Positions 21,019-35,844 of a DNA stretch of 64,000 bases are shown here, one piece after another (position 1 is the stretch's first letter; each line of letters begins with the position of its first letter). The translations under genes and the position numbers were made by a program. This stretch comes from Cladorhizidae sp. MBARI D1340-BT2 (Eukaryota > Porifera > Demospongiae > Poecilosclerida > Cladorhizidae), in contig JAQNBH010000010.1 of assembly GCA_028752905.1 (NCBI GenBank), forward strand, positions 20,941,308 to 21,005,307, given 5' to 3'. The notes under the pieces were generated by a model that had not been told where the DNA came from, searched no databases, and saw only the letters and a program-made list of their open reading frames with translations.

Positions 21019-24000
21019 CATTCTATTAAACCTAGCTGGCATTCTATTAAACCTAGCTGGCATTCTATTAAACCTAGCTGGCATTCTATTAAACCTAGCT
21101 GGCATTCTATTAAACCTAGCTGGCATTCTATTAAACCTAGCTGGCATTCTATTAAACCTAGCTGGCATTCTATTAAACCTAGCTGGAATTCTATTAAACC
21201 TAGCTGGCATTCTATTAAACCTAGCTGGCATTCTATTAAACCTAGCTGGCATTCTATTAAACCTAGCTGGCATTCTATTAAACCTAGCTGGCATTCTATT
21301 AAACCTAGCTGGCATTCTATTAAACCTAGCTGGCATTCTATTAAACCTAGCTGGCATTCTATTAAACCTAGCCGGCATTCTATTAAACCTAGCTGGCATT
21401 CTATTAAACCTAGCTGGCATTCTATAACCTAGCTGGCATTCTATTAAACCTAGCTGGCATTCTATTAAACCTAGCTGGCATTCTATTAAACCTAGCTGGC
21501 ATTCTATTAAACTTAGCTGGCATTCTATTAAACTTAGCTGGCATTCTATTAAACCTAGCTGGCATTCTATTAAACTTAGCTGGCATTCTAGCTGGCATTA
21601 TATTAAAATTAGCTGGCATTCTATAACCTAGCTGGCATTCTATTAAACCTAGCTGGCATTCTAGTAAACCTAGCTGGCATTCTATTAAACCTAGCTGGCA
21701 TTCTATTAAACCTAGCTGGCATTCTATTAAACCTAGCTGGCATTCTATTAAACCTAGCTGGCATTCTATTAAACCTAGCTGGCATTCTATTAAACCTAGC
21801 TGGCATTCTATTAAACTTAGCTGGCATTCTATAACCTAGCTGGCATTCTATTAAACCTACATAGCTGGCATTCTATTAAACTTAGCTGGCATTCTAGTAA
21901 ACCTAGCTGGCATTCTATTAAACCTACATAGCTGGCATTCTATTAAACTTAGCTGGCATTCTATAACCTAGCTGGCATTCTATTAAACCTAGCTGGCATT
22001 CTGTTAAACCTAGCTGGCATTCTATTAAACCTAGCTGGCATTCTATTAAGCCTAGCTGGCATTCTATTAAACCTAGCTGGCATTCTATTAAACCTAGCTG
22101 GCATTCTATTAAACCTAGCTGGCATTCTATTAAACTTAGCTGGCATTCTATTAAACTTAGCTGGTATTCTATTAAACCTATTTGGCATTCTATTAAACCT
22201 AGCTGGCATTCTATTAAACTTAGCTGGCATTCTATTAAACTTAGCTGGCATTCTATAACCTTGCTGGCATTCTATTAAACCTAGCTGGCATTCTATTAAA
22301 CCTAGCTGGCGTTCTATTAAACCTAGCTGGCATTCTATTAAACCTAGCTGGCATTCTATTAAACCTAGCTGGCATTCTATTAAACCTAGCTGGCATTCTA
22401 TTAAACCTATTTGGCATTCTATTAAACCTAGCTGGCATTCTATTAAACCTAGCTGGCATTCTATTAAACCTAGAGCTTGCATTCTATTAAATCTAGCTGG
22501 CATTCTATTAAACTTAGCTGGCATTCTATAACCTAGCTGGCATTCTATTAAGCCTAGCTGGCATTCTATTAAACTTAGCTGGTATTCTATTAAACCTAGC
22601 TGGCATTCTATTAAACCTAGCTGGCATTCTATTAAACTTAGCTGGTATTCTATTAAACCTATTTGGCATTCTATTAAACCTAGCTGGCATTCTATAACCT
22701 AGCTGGCATTCTATTAAACCTAGCTGGCATTCTATTAAACCTAGCTGGCATTCTATTAAACTTAGCTGGCATTCTATAACCTAGCTGGCATTCTATTAAA
22801 CCTAGCTGGCATTCTATTAAACCTAGCTGGCATTCTATTAAACCTAACTGGCATTCTATTAAACCTAGCTGGAATTCTATTAAACCTAGCTGGCATTCTA
22901 TTAAACCTAGCTGGCATTCTATTAAACTTAGCTGGTATTCTATTAAACCTATTTGGCATTCTATTAAACCTAGCTGGCATTCTATTAAACCTAGCTGGCA
23001 TTCTATTAAACCTATTTGGCATTCTATTAAACTTAGCTGGTATTCTATTAAACCTAGCTGGCATTCTATTAAACCGAACTGGCGTTCTATTAAACTTAGC
23101 TGGTATTCTATTAAACCTGGCTGGCATTCTATTAAACCTAGCTGGCATTCTATTAAACCTAGCTGGCATTCTATAAAACCTAGCTGGCATTCTATTTAAC
23201 TTAGCTGGTATTCTATTAAACCTATTTGGCATTCTATTAAACCTGGCTGGCATTCTATTAAACCTAGCTGGCATTCTATTAAACCTAGCTGGCATTCTAT
23301 AAAACCTAGCTGGCATTCTATTTAACTTAGCTGGTATTCTATTAAACCTATTTGGCATTCTATTAAACTTAGCTGGCATTCTATAACCTAGCTGGCTTTC
23401 TATTAAACCTAGCTGGCATTCTATTAAACCTAGCTGGAATTCTATTAAACCTAGCTGTCATTCTATTACACCTAGCTGGCATTCTATTAAACCTAGCTGG
23501 CATTCTATTAAACCTAGCTGGCATTCTATTAAACTTAGCTGGCATTCTATTAAACCTAGCTGTTATTCTATTAAACCTATTTGGCATTCTATTAAACCTA
23601 GCTGGCATTCTAGCTGGCATTCTATTAAACTTAGCTGGCATTCTATTAAACCTAGCTGGCAATCTATTAAACCTAGCTGGCATTCTATTAAACCTAGCTG
23701 GCATTCTATTAAACCTAGCTGGCATTCTATTAAACCTAGCTGGCATTCTATTAAACTTAGCTGGCATTCTATAACCTAGCTGGCATTCTATTAAACCTAG
23801 CTGGCATTCTATTAAACCTAGCTGGCATTCTATTAAACTTAGCTGGCATTCTATAACCTAGCTGGCATTCTATTAAACCTAGCTGGCATTCTATTAAACC
23901 TAACTGGCATTCTATTAAACCTAGCTGGCATTCTATTAAACCTAGCTGGCATTCTATTAAACCTAGCTGGCATTCTATTAAACTTAGCTGGTATTCTATT

Positions 24001-27000
24001 AAACCTATTTGGTATTCTATTAAACCTAGCTGGCATTCTATTAAACCTAGCTGGCATTCTATTAAACCTATTTGGCATTCTATTAAACTTAGCTGGTATT
24101 CTATTAAACCTAGCTGGCATTCTATTAAACCTAACTGGCGTTCTATTAAACTTAGCTGGTATTCTATTAAACCTAGCTGGCATTCTATTAAACCTAGCTG
24201 GCATTCTATTAAGCCTAGCTGGCATTCTATTAAACTTAGCTGGTATTCTATTAAACCTATTTGGCATTCTATTAAACCTGGCTGGCATTCTATTAAACCT
24301 AGCTGGCATTCTATTAAACCTAGCTGGCATTCTATAAAACCTAGCTGGCATTCTATTTAACTTAGCTGGTATTCTATTAAACCTATTTGGCATTCTATTA
24401 AACTTAGCTGGTATTCTATTAAACCTATTTGGCATTCTATTAAACTTAGCTGGCATTCTATAACCTAGCTGGCTTTCTATTAAACCTAGCTGGCATTCTA
24501 TTAAACCTAGCTGGAATTCTATTAAACCTAGCTGTCATTCTATTAAACTTAGCTGGCATTCTATTAAACCTAGCTGTTATTCTATTAAACCTAGCTGTTA
24601 TTCTATTAAACCTATTTGGCATTCTATTAAACCTAGCTGGCATTCTATAACCTAGCTGGCATTCTATTAAACCTAGCTGGCATTCTATTAAACCTAGCTG
24701 GCATTCTATTAAACTTAGCTGACATTCTATAACCTAGCTGGCATTCTATTAAACCTAGCTGGCATTCTATTAAACCTAGCTGGCATTCTATTAAACTTAG
24801 CTGGCATTCTATTAAACCTATTTGGCATTCTATTAAACCTAGCTGGCATTCTATTAAACCTAGCTGGCATTCTATTAAACCTAGCTGGCATTCTATTAAA
24901 CCTATTTGGCATTCTATTAAACTTAGCTGGTATTCTATTAAACCTAGCTGGCATTCTATTAAACCTAACTGGCGTTCTATTAAACTTAGCTGGTATTCTA
25001 TTAAACCTAGCTGGCATTCTATTAAGCCTAGTTGGCATTCTATTAAACTTAGCTGGCATTCTATTAAACCTAGCTGGTATTCTATTAAACCTATTTGGCA
25101 TTCTATTAAACTTCGCTGGTATTCTATTAAACCTATTTGGCATTCTATTAAACCTAGCTGGCATTCTATTAAACCTCTGTTGCATTCTATTAAACTTAGC
25201 TGATATTCTATTAAACCTATTTGGCATTCTATTAAACTTAGCTGGCATTCTATAACCTAGCTGGCATTCTATTAAACCTAGCTGGCATTCTATTAAACCT
25301 AGCTGGCATTCTATTAAACCTAGCTGGCATTCTATTAAACCTAGCTGGCATTCTATTACACCTAGCTGGCATTCTATTAAACCTAGCTGGCATTCTATTA
25401 AACTTAGCTGGCATTCTATAACCTAGCTGGCATTCTATTAAACCTAGCTGGCATTCTATTAAACCTAGCTGGCATTCTATTAAACCTAGCTGGCATTCTA
25501 TTAAACCTAGCTGGCATTCTATTAAACTTAGATGGCATTCTATAACCTAGCTGGAATTCTATTAAACCTAGCTGGCATTCTATTAAACCTAGCTGGCATT
25601 CTATTAAACCTAGCTGGCATTCTATTAAACCTAGCTGGCATTCTATTAAACTTAGCTGGCATTCTATTAAACCTATTTGGCATTCTATTAAACCTAGCTG
25701 GCATTCTATTAAACCTAGCTGGCATTCTATTAAACCTAGCTGGCATTCTATTAAACCTATTTGGCATTCTATTAAACTTAGCTGGTATTCTATTAAACCT
25801 AGCTGGCATTCTATTAAACCTAACTGGCGTTCTATTAAACTTAGCTGGTATTCTATTAAACCTAGCTGGCATTCTATTAAGCCTAGTTGGCATTCTATTA
25901 AACTTAGCTGGTATTCTATTAAACCTATTTGGCATTCTATTAAACCTGGCTGGCATTCTATTAAACCTAGCTGGTATTCTATTAAACCTATTTGGCATTC
26001 TATTAAACTTCGCTGGTATTCTATTAAACCTATTTGGCATTCTATTATACCTAGCTGGCATTCTATTAAACCTCTGTTGCATTCTATTAAACTTAGCTGA
26101 TATTCTATTAAACCTATTTGGCATTCTATTAAACCTAGCTGGCATTCTATTAAACCTAACTGGCATTCTATTAAACCTAGCTGGCATTCTATTAAACCTA
26201 GCTGGCATTCTATTAAACCTAGCTGGCATTCTATTAAACTTAGCTGGTATTCTATTAAACCTATTTGGCATTCTATTAAACCTAGCTGGCATTCTATTAA
26301 ACCTAGCTGGCATTCTATTAAACCTATTTGGCATTCTATTAAACTTGGCTGGTATTCTATTAAACCTAGCTGGCATTCTATTAAACCTAACTGGCGTTCT
26401 ATTAAACTTAGCTGGTATTCTATTAAACCTAGCTGGCATTCTATTAAACCTAGCTGGCATTCTATTAAGCCTAGCTGGCATTCTATTAAACTTAGCTGGT
26501 ATTCTATTAAACCTATTTGGCATTCTATTAAACCTGGCTGGCATTCTATTAAACCTAGCTGGCATTCTATTAAACCTAGCTGGCATTCTATAAAACCTAG
26601 CTGGCATTCTATTTAACTTAGCTGGTATTCTATTAAACCTATTTGGCATTCTATTAAACCTGGCTGGTATTCTATTAAACCTAGCTGGCATTCTATTAAA
26701 CCTAGCTGGCATTCTATAAAACCTAGCTGGCATTCTATTTAACTTAGCTGGTATTCTATTAAACCTATTTGGCATTCTATTAAACTTAGCTGGCATTCTA
26801 TAACCTAGCTGGCTTTCTATTAAACCTAGCTGGCATTCTATTAAACCTAGCTGGAATTCTATTAAACCTAGCTGTCATTCTATTAAACCTATTTGGCATT
26901 CTATTAAACCTAGCTGGCATTCTAGCTGGCATTCTATTAAACTTAGCTGGCATTCTATAACCTAGCTGGCATTCTAGCTGGCATTCTATTAAACTTAGCT

Positions 27001-30000
27001 GGTATTCTATTAAACCTAGCTGGCAATCTATTAAACCTAGCTGGCATTCTATTACACCTAGCTGGCATTCTATTAAACCTAGCTGGCATTCTATTAAACT
27101 TAGCTGGTATTCTATTAAACCTATTTGGCATTCTATTAAACCTGGCTGGCATTCTATTAAACCTAGCTGGTATTCTATTAAACCTATTTGGCATTCTATT
27201 AAACTTCGCTGGTATTCTATTAAACCTATTTGGCATTCTATTAAACCTAGCTGGCATTCTATTAAACCTCTGTTGCATTCTATTCAACTTAGCTGATATT
27301 CTATTAAACCTATTTGGCATTCTATTAAACCTAGCTGGCATTCTATTAAACCTAACTGGCATTCTATTAAACCTAGCTGGCATTCTATTAAACCTAGCTG
27401 GCATTCTATTAAACCTAGCTGGCATTCTATTAAACTTAGCTGGTATTCTATTAAACCTATTTGGTATTCTATTAAACCTAGCTGGCATTCTATTAAACCT
27501 AGCTGGCATTCTATTAAACCTATTTGGCATTCTATTAAACTTAGCTGGTATTCTATTAAACCTAGCTGGCATTCTATTAAACCTAACTGGCGTTCTATTA
27601 AACTTAGCTGGTATTCTATTAAACCTAGCTGGCATTCTATTAAACCTAGCTGGCATTCTATTAAGCCTAGCTGGCATTCTATTAAACCTGGCTGGCATTC
27701 TATTAAACCTAGCTGGCATTCTATTAAACCTAGCTGGCATTCTATAAAACCTAGCTGGCATTCTATTTAACTTAGCTGGTATTCTATTAAACCTATTTGG
27801 CATTCTATTAAACTTAGCTGGTATTCTATTAAACCTATTTGGCATTCTATTAAACTTAGCTGGCATTCTATAACCTAGCTGGCTTTCTATTAAACCTAGC
27901 TGGCATTCTATTAAACCTAGCTGGAATTCTATTAAACCTAGCTGGAATTCTATTAAACTTAGCTGGCATTCTATTAAACCTAGCTGTTATTCTATTAAAC
28001 CTATTTGGCATTCTATTAAACCTAGCTGGCATTCTATAACCTAGCTGGCATTCTATTAAACCTAGCTGGCATTCTATTAAACCTAGCTGGCATTCTATTA
28101 AACCTAGCTGGCATTCTATTAAACTTAGCTGACATTCTATAACCTAGCTGGCATTCTATTAAACCTAGCTGGCATTCTATTAAACCTAGCTGGCATTCTA
28201 TTAAACCTAGCTGGCATTCTATTAAACTTAGCTGGCATTCTATTAAACCTATTTGACATTCTATTAAACCTAGCTGGCATTCTATTAAACCTAGCTGGCA
28301 TTCTATTAAACCTAGCTGGCATTCTATTAAACCTATTTGGCATTCTATTAAACTTAGCTAGTATTCTATTAAACCTAGCTGGCATTCTATTAAACCTAAC
28401 TGGCGTTCTATTAAACTTAGCTGGTATTCTATTAAACCTAGCTGGCATTCTATTAAGCCTAGTTGGCATTCTATTAAACTTAGCTGGCATTCTATTAAAC
28501 CTAGCTGGTATTCTATTAAACCTATTTGGCATTCTATTAAACTTCGCTGGTATTCTATTAAACCTATTTGGCATTCTATTAAACCTAGCTGGCATTCTAT
28601 TAAACCTCTGTTGCATTCTAATAAACTTAGCTGATATTCTATTAAACCTATTTGGCATTCTATTAAACTTAGCTGGCATTCTATAACCTAGCTGGCATTC
28701 TATTAAACCTAGCTGGCATTCTATTAAACCTAGCTGGCATTCTATTAAACCTAGCTGGCATTCTATTAAACCTAGCTGGCATTCTATTACACCTAGCTGG
28801 CATTCTATTAAACCTAGCTGGCATTCTATTAAACTTAGCTGGCATTCTATAACCTAGCTGGCATTCTATTAAACCTAGCTGGCATTCTATTAAACCTAGC
28901 TGGCATTCTATTAAACCTAGCTGGCATTCTATTAAACCTAGCTGGCATTCTATTAAACCTAGCTGGCATTCTATTAAACTTAGATGGCATTCTATAACCT
29001 AGCTGGAATTCTATTAAACCTAGCTGGCATTCTATTAAACCTAGCTGGCATTCTATTAAACCTAGCTGGCATTCTATTAAACCTAGCTGGCATTCTATTA
29101 AACTTAGCTGGCATTCTATTAAACCTATTTGGCATTCTATTAAACCTAGCTGGCATTCTATTAAACCTAGCTGGCATTCTATTAAACCTAGCTGGCATTC
29201 TATTAAACCTATTTGGCATTCTATTAAACTTAGCTGGTATTCTATTAAACCTAGCTGGCATTCTATTAAACCTAACTGGCGTTCTATTAAACTTAGCTGG
29301 TATTCTATTAAACCTAGCTGGCATTCTATTAAGCCTAGTTGGCATTCTATTAAACTTAGCTGGTATTCTATTAAACCTATTTGGCATTCTATTAAACCTG
29401 GCTGGCATTCTATTAAACCTAGCTGGTATTCTATTAAACCTATTTGGCATTCTATTAAACTTCGCTGGTATTCTATTAAACCTATTTGGCATTCTATTAA
29501 ACCTAGCTGGCATTCTATTAAACCTCTGTTGCATTCTATTAAACTTAGCTGATATTCTATTAAACCTATTTGGCATTCTATTAAACTTAGCTGGCATTCT
29601 ATAACCTAGCTGGCATTCTATTAAACCTAGCTGACATTCTATTAAACCTAGCTGGCATTCTATTAAACCTAGCTGGCATTCTATTACACCTAGCTGGCAT
29701 TCTATTAAACCTAGCTGGCATTCTATTAAACTTAGCTGGCATTCTATAACCTAGCTGGCATTCTATTAAACCTAGCTGGCATTCTATTAAACCTAGCTGG
29801 CATTCTATTAAACCTAGCTGGCATTCTATTAAACCTAGCTGGCATTCTATTAAACCTAGCTGGCATTCTATTAAACCTAGCTGGCATTCTATTAAACCTA
29901 GCTGGCATTCTATAACCTAGCTGGCATTCTATTAAACCTAGCTGGCATTCTATTAAACTTAGATGGCATTCTATAACCTAGCTGGAATTCTATTAAACCT

Positions 30001-33000
30001 AGCTGGCATTCTATTAAACCTAGCTGGCATTCTATTAAACCTAGCTGGCATTCTATTAAACCTAGCTGGCATTCTATTAAACCTAGCTGGCATTCTATTA
30101 AACCTAGCTGGCATTCTATTAAACTTAGCTAGCATTCTATAACCTAGCTGGCATTCTATTAAACCTAGCTGGCATTCTATTAAACCTAGCTGGCATTCTA
30201 TTAAACCTCTGTGGCATTCTATTAAACTTTGCTGGTATTCTATTAAACCTATTTGGCATTCTATTAAACTTAGCTGGCATTCTATAACCTAGCTGGCATT
30301 CTATTAAACCTAGCTGGCATTCTATTAAACCTAGCTGGAATTCTATTAAACCTAGCTGGCATTCTATTACACCTAGCTGGCATTCTATTAAACCTAGCTG
30401 GCATTCTATTAAACCTAGCTGGCATTCTATTAAACTTAGCTGGCATTCTATTAAACCTAGCTGGCATTCTATTAAACTTAGCTGGCATTCTATTAAACCT
30501 AGCTGGTATTCTATTAAACCTATTTGGCATTCTATTAAACCTAGCTGGCATTCTATTAAACCTAGCTGGCATTCTATTAAACCTAGCTGGCATTCTATTA
30601 AACTTAGCTGGCATTCTATTAAACCTAGCTGGCATTCTATAACCTAGCTGGCATTCTGTTAAACCTAGCTGGCATTCTATTAAACCTAGCTGGCATTCTA
30701 TTAAACCTAGCTTGCATTCTATTAAACCTAGCTGGCATTCTATTAAACTTAGCTGGCAATCTATAACCTAGCTGGTATTCTATTAAACCTAGCTGGCATT
30801 CTATTAAACCTAGCTGGCATTCTATTAAACTTAGCTGGCATTCTATAACCTAGCTGGCATTCTATTAAACTTAGCTGGTATTCTATTAAACCTATTTGGC
30901 ATTCTATTAAACCTAGCTGGCATTCTATTAAACCTAGCTGGCATTCTATTAAACCTAGCTGGCATTCTATTAAACTTAGCTGGCATTCTATAACCTAGCT
31001 GGCATTCTATTAAACCTAGCTGGCATTCTATTAAACCTAGCTGGCATTCTATTAAACCTAGCTGGCATTCTATTAAACCTAGCTGGCATTCTATTAAACT
31101 TAGCTGGCATTCTATAACCTAGCTGGCATTCTATTAAACCTAGCTGGCATTCTATTAAACCTAGCTGGCATTCTATTAAACCTAGCTGGCATTCTATTAA
31201 ACCTAGCTGGCATTCTATTAAACCTAGCTGGTATTCTATTAAACCTAGCTGGCATTCTATTAAACTTAGCTGGTATTCTATTAAACCTAGCTGGCATTCT
31301 ATTAAACCTAGCTGGCATTCTATTAAACCTAGCTGGCATTCTATTAAACCTAGCTGGTATTCTATTAAACCTATTTGGTATTCTATTAAACCTAGCTGGC
31401 ATTCTATTAAACCTAGCTGGCATTCTATTAAACTTAGCTGGCATTCTATAACCTAGCTGGCATTCTATTAAACCTAGCTGGCATTCTATTAAACCTAGCT
31501 GGCATTCTATTAAACCTAGCTGGCATTCTATTAAACCTATTTGGCATTCTATTAAACTTAGCTGGTATTCTATTAAACCTAGCTGGCATTCTATTAAACC
31601 TAACTGGCGTTCTATTAAACTTAGCTGGTATTCTATTAAACCTAGCTGGCATTCTATTAAGCCTAGTTGGCATTCTATTAAACTTAGCTGGTATTCTATT
31701 AAACCTATTTGGCATTCTATTAAACCTGGCTGGCATTCTATTAAACCTAGCTGGTATTCTATTAAACCTATTTGGCATTCTATTAAACTTCGCTGGTATT
31801 CTATTAAACCTATTTGGCATTCTATTAAACCTAGCTGGCATTCTATTAAACCTCTGTTGCATTCTATTAAACTTAGCTGATATTCTATTAAACCTATTTG
31901 GCATTCTATTAAACTTAGCTGGCATTCTATAACCTAGCTGGCATTCTATTAAACCTAGCTGACATTCTATTAAACCTAGCTGGCATTCTATTAAACCTAG
32001 CTGGCATTCTATTACACCTAGCTGGCATTCTATTAAACCTAGCTGGCATTCTATTAAACTTAGCTGGCATTCTATAACCTAGCTGGCATTCTATTAAACC
32101 TAGCTGGCATTCTATTAAACCTAGCTGGCATTCTATTAAACCTAGCTGGCATTCTATTAAACCTAGCTGGCATTCTATTAAACCTAGCTGGCATTCTATT
32201 AAACCTAGCTGGCATTCTATTAAACCTAGCTGGCATTCTATTAAACCTAGCTGGCATTCTATAACCTAGTTGGCATTCTATTAAACCTAGCTGGCATTCT
32301 ATTAAACTTAGATGGCATTCTATAACCTAGCTGGAATTCTATTAAACCTAGCTGGCATTCTATTAAACTTAGCTGGTATTCTATTAAACCTAGCTGGCAT
32401 TCTATTAAACCTAACTGGCGTTCTATTAAACTTAGCTGGTATTCTATTAAACCTGGCTGGCATTCTATTAAACCTAGCTGGCATTCTATTAAACCTAGCT
32501 GGCATTCTATAAAACCTAGCTGGCATTCTATTTAACTTAGCTGGTATTCTATTAAACCTAGCTGGCATTCTATTAAACTTAGCTGGCATTCTATAACCTA
32601 GCTGGCTTTCTATTAAACCTAGCTGGCATTCTATTAAACCTAGCTGGAATTCTATTAAACCTAGCTGTCATTCTATTACACCTAGCTGGCATTCTATTAA
32701 ACCTAGCTGGCATTCTATTAAACCTAGCTGGCATTCTATTAAACTTAGCTGGCATTCTATTAAACCTAGCTGTTATTCTATTAAACCTATTTGGCATTCT
32801 ATTAAACCTAGCTGGCATTCTAGCTGGCATTCTATTAAACTTAGCTGGCATTCTATAACCTAGCTGGCATTCTAGCTGGCATTCTATTAAACTTAGCTGG
32901 TATTCTATTAAACCTAGCTGGCAATCTATTAAACCTAGCTGGCATTCTATTAAACCTAGCTGGCATTCTATTAAACCTAGCTGGCATTCTATTAAACCTA

Positions 33001-34319
33001 GCTGGCATTCTATTAAACTTAGCTGGCATTCTATAACCTAGCTGGCATTCTATTAAACCTAGCTGGCATTCTATTAAACCTAGCTGGCATTCTATTAAAC
33101 CTAGCTGGCATTCTATTAAACCTAGCTGGCATTCTATTAAACCTAGCTGGCATTCTATTAAACCTAGCTGGCATTCTATAACCTAGCTGGCATTCTATTA
33201 AACCTAGCTGGCATTCTATTAAACTTAGATGGCATTCTATAACCTAGCTGGAATTCTATTAAACCTAGCTGGCATTCTATTAAACCTAGCTGGCATTCTA
33301 TTAAACCTAGCTGGCATTCTATTAAACCTAGCTGGCATTCTATTAAACCTAGCTGGCATTCTATTAAACCTAGCTGGCATTCTATTAAACTTAGCTAGCA
33401 TTCTATAACCTAGCTGGCATTCTATTAAACCTAGCTGGCATTCTATTAAACCTAGCTGGCATTCTATTAAACCTCTGTGGCATTCTATTAAACTTTGCTA
33501 GTATTCTATTAAACCTATTTGGCATTCTATTAAACTTAGCTGGCATTCTATAACCTAGCTGGCATTCTATTAAACCTAGCTGGCATTCTATTAAACTTAG
33601 CTGGCATTCTATAACCTAGCTGGCATTCTATTAAACCTAGCTGGCATTCTATTAAACCTAGCTGGCATTCTATTAAACCTAGCTGGCATTCTATTAAACC
33701 TAGAGCTTGCATTCTATTAAATCTAGCTGGCATTCTATTAAACTTAGCTGGCATTCTATAACCTAGCTGGCATTCTATTAAGCCTAGCTGGCATTCTATT
33801 AAACTTAGCTGGTATTCTATTAAACCTAGCTGGCATTCTATTAAACCTAGCTGGCATTCTATTAAACTTAGCTGGTATTCTATTAAACCTATTTGGCATT
33901 CTATTAAACCTAGCTGGCATTCTATAACCTAGCTGGCATTCTATTAAACCTAGCTGGCATTCTATAACCTAGCTGGCATTCTATTAAACCTAGCTGGCAT
34001 TCTATTAAACCTAACTGGCATTCTATTAAACCTAGCTGGCATTCTATTAAACCTAGCTGGCATTCTATTAAACCTAGCTGGCATTCTATTAAACTTAGCT
34101 GGTATTCTATTAAACCTATTTGGTATTCTATTAAACCTAGCTGGCATTCTATTAAACCTAGCTGGCATTCTATTAAACCTATTTGGCATTCTATTAAACT
34201 TAGCTGGTATTCTATTAAACCTAGCTGGCATTCTATTAAACCTAACTGGCGTTCTATTAAACTTAGCTGGTATTCTATTAAACCTAGCTGGCATTCTATT
34301 AAACCTAGCTGGCATTCTA
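21019..34319. repeat. 21-bp satellite, block A (13.3 kb)
   Basis: Monomers have the core CTATTAAACCTAGCTGG plus CATT (first full ones near 21019-21080). Recurrent variants are AACTTAGCTGG, AACCTATTTGG, AACCTAACTGGCG, AACCTCTGTTGC, AAGCCTAGCTGG, and 18-bp short monomers reading CTATAACC. Four of the six frames have no stop in the standard monomer, so long frames (GILLNLA, NRMPARF, HSIKPSW, IECQLGL repeats) appear on both strands; these are not genes. Within the block, segments recur at an offset of about 3.45 kb (for example 25532 and 28984 onwards). Confidence 0.97.
21422..23380. repeat. Segment repeated at 36941-38899 (offset 15,519 bp)
   Basis: The order of variant monomers, including an unusual ATTATATTAAAATTAGCTGG monomer near 21596 and CTACATAGCTGG monomers near 21860 and 21927, is repeated at 37115, 37379 and 37446. 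The correspondence holds to about 23.4 kb, after which the copies diverge. Confidence 0.85.
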
Positions 34320-34323
34320 TTAA

Positions 34324-35840
34324 GGGGGGGCTAGGGGTTGGATTTAAATTTAATTTTTTTAATTTATTACAATTTTTTTATCTCGCCCAACTATGCTTCA
34401 ACATACTGGAAAGGTGGATTCCAAGTTACAGAAGATTTGGATGCTCTATTCTGGACTTACAGTGGCTTTTGCACACACCATCCCCCCAGGAAGGCGATCA
34501 AGAAGCCTACCTGAATTCAGTGGGGACAATGGCATTTCCCCCCTTTTTTCCTTTTTTTCTTATGGTTACCACTTTAGAGCTCCGTAGATTCTGTAAACTT
34601 CATGGTATGGACTTGATATATAGCTCAAAAGATAGGTCTCTCTGTGTGCTCTCTTTTGATACTAAAATATGTTTCATAGGTATAACTATAGGCAAGTTAC
34701 TAGACTCTAAAGCGGAGTGACCTCAAAAGCTAGAATGCCTCAACCTCTGCCAAGATAACTCCAGATTGCTAAGTGCCAAAAAAATAAAAATGGTACGAGT
34801 GGCTAGAGGAAGCCCGCCTCTATGCAATCACCTTTTTGATTAGGCGTTAAAAATTTATTACCTGGTCAAGCGCGCGGGTAGAAAATTGAAGGCGTTGTAA
34901 AAGCAACACCTTCAATTTTCCACCCACACGCTCGACCAGGTAATAAATTTTTACCGCCTAATCAAAAAGGTGATTGCATAGAGGCGGGCTTCCTCTAGCC
35001 ACTCGCACCAATTTCAATTTTTTTGATCTGGAGTTATTCTGGATGGGGACTTTGGGATGCAGGTTTTTGAGGTCCCTCCTCTTTAGGCTCTAGTAACTTG
35101 CCTATAGTTATCCTATGAAACATATTTTAGTATCAAAAGAGAGCACACAGAGAGACCTATCTTTTGAGCTATATATCAAGTCCATACAATGAAGTTTGCA
35201 GAATCTACGGAGCTCTAAAGTTGTAAACACAAGTTAAAAAGGGGGGGGAGAATGCAGCTGTCTCCCCTGTCAGTGCAAAACCCAAACTTCAATGTTTACA
35301 TTGCCATAACTTTTTTTGGTCAAAAATGTTGACTCCTTGCCTCCCGCCCACAATAACTCATTCGAATAATTTTTTTATGTCTAACATTTTATACCATTAT
35401 GTAGCTCTGTCTTTACTCTACAAATTGAATGGTTAAAAAAAAAATTCATTGCCTCTTTTGTGAAGTTATTGATGATCTAATGATGATCTAAGGTAAAATT
35501 TTACATTTGTACTCGCCATAACTAGTGGATTAAAAAAAGAAAGATTCTAAACCATTCAATTTGTAGCACTATGCATGCTCTAGCCACTGAAGCAATTACA
35601 AGCCAATACAAAATACTAGTAAGGGTGGGGAGTGGGCGGCATCTTCTTCAATGGTGCTTGCTTCTTTGAGTTACTTTGAAGGAGGACAAAAAGAAAGTAT
35701 ATGATATGCATATCATTTGAAAGCATGACAAGTGGGCTATCTTTTGATAGCAAAATTATGTTCATAGGAGTAGAAACAAAAAAGTTATGATCAGTTGTAT
35801 TTGAGGTTAACTTTTTTTTTTAAGTACCCCTAGCACCCCC
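34324..35840. mobile_element. TTAA-flanked fold-back element, copy 1 (1,517 bp)
   Basis: It is bounded by TTAA on both sides (34320-34323, 35841-35844) and inserted inside a satellite monomer. The terminal inverted repeat is GGGGGGGCTAGGGGT at the left and its complement with one change at the right (35826-35840). A long internal inverted repeat, arms about 34572-34895 and 34901-35221, meets at a tight loop near 34897. There is no transposase; the longest frames are 64 and 83 codons. TTAA targets and precise junctions are typical of piggyBac-like elements, and this copy would be non-autonomous. The TTAA target is shown by the sequence; the family is inferred. Confidence 0.85.
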
Positions 35841-35844
35841 TTAA

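Noticed and set aside
34393..34720. 64- and 83-codon frames conserved in all four TTAA elements
   Set aside because: They are conserved only because the whole element was duplicated. They overlap each other in different frames and cross the inverted-repeat arm, with no transposase motifs.
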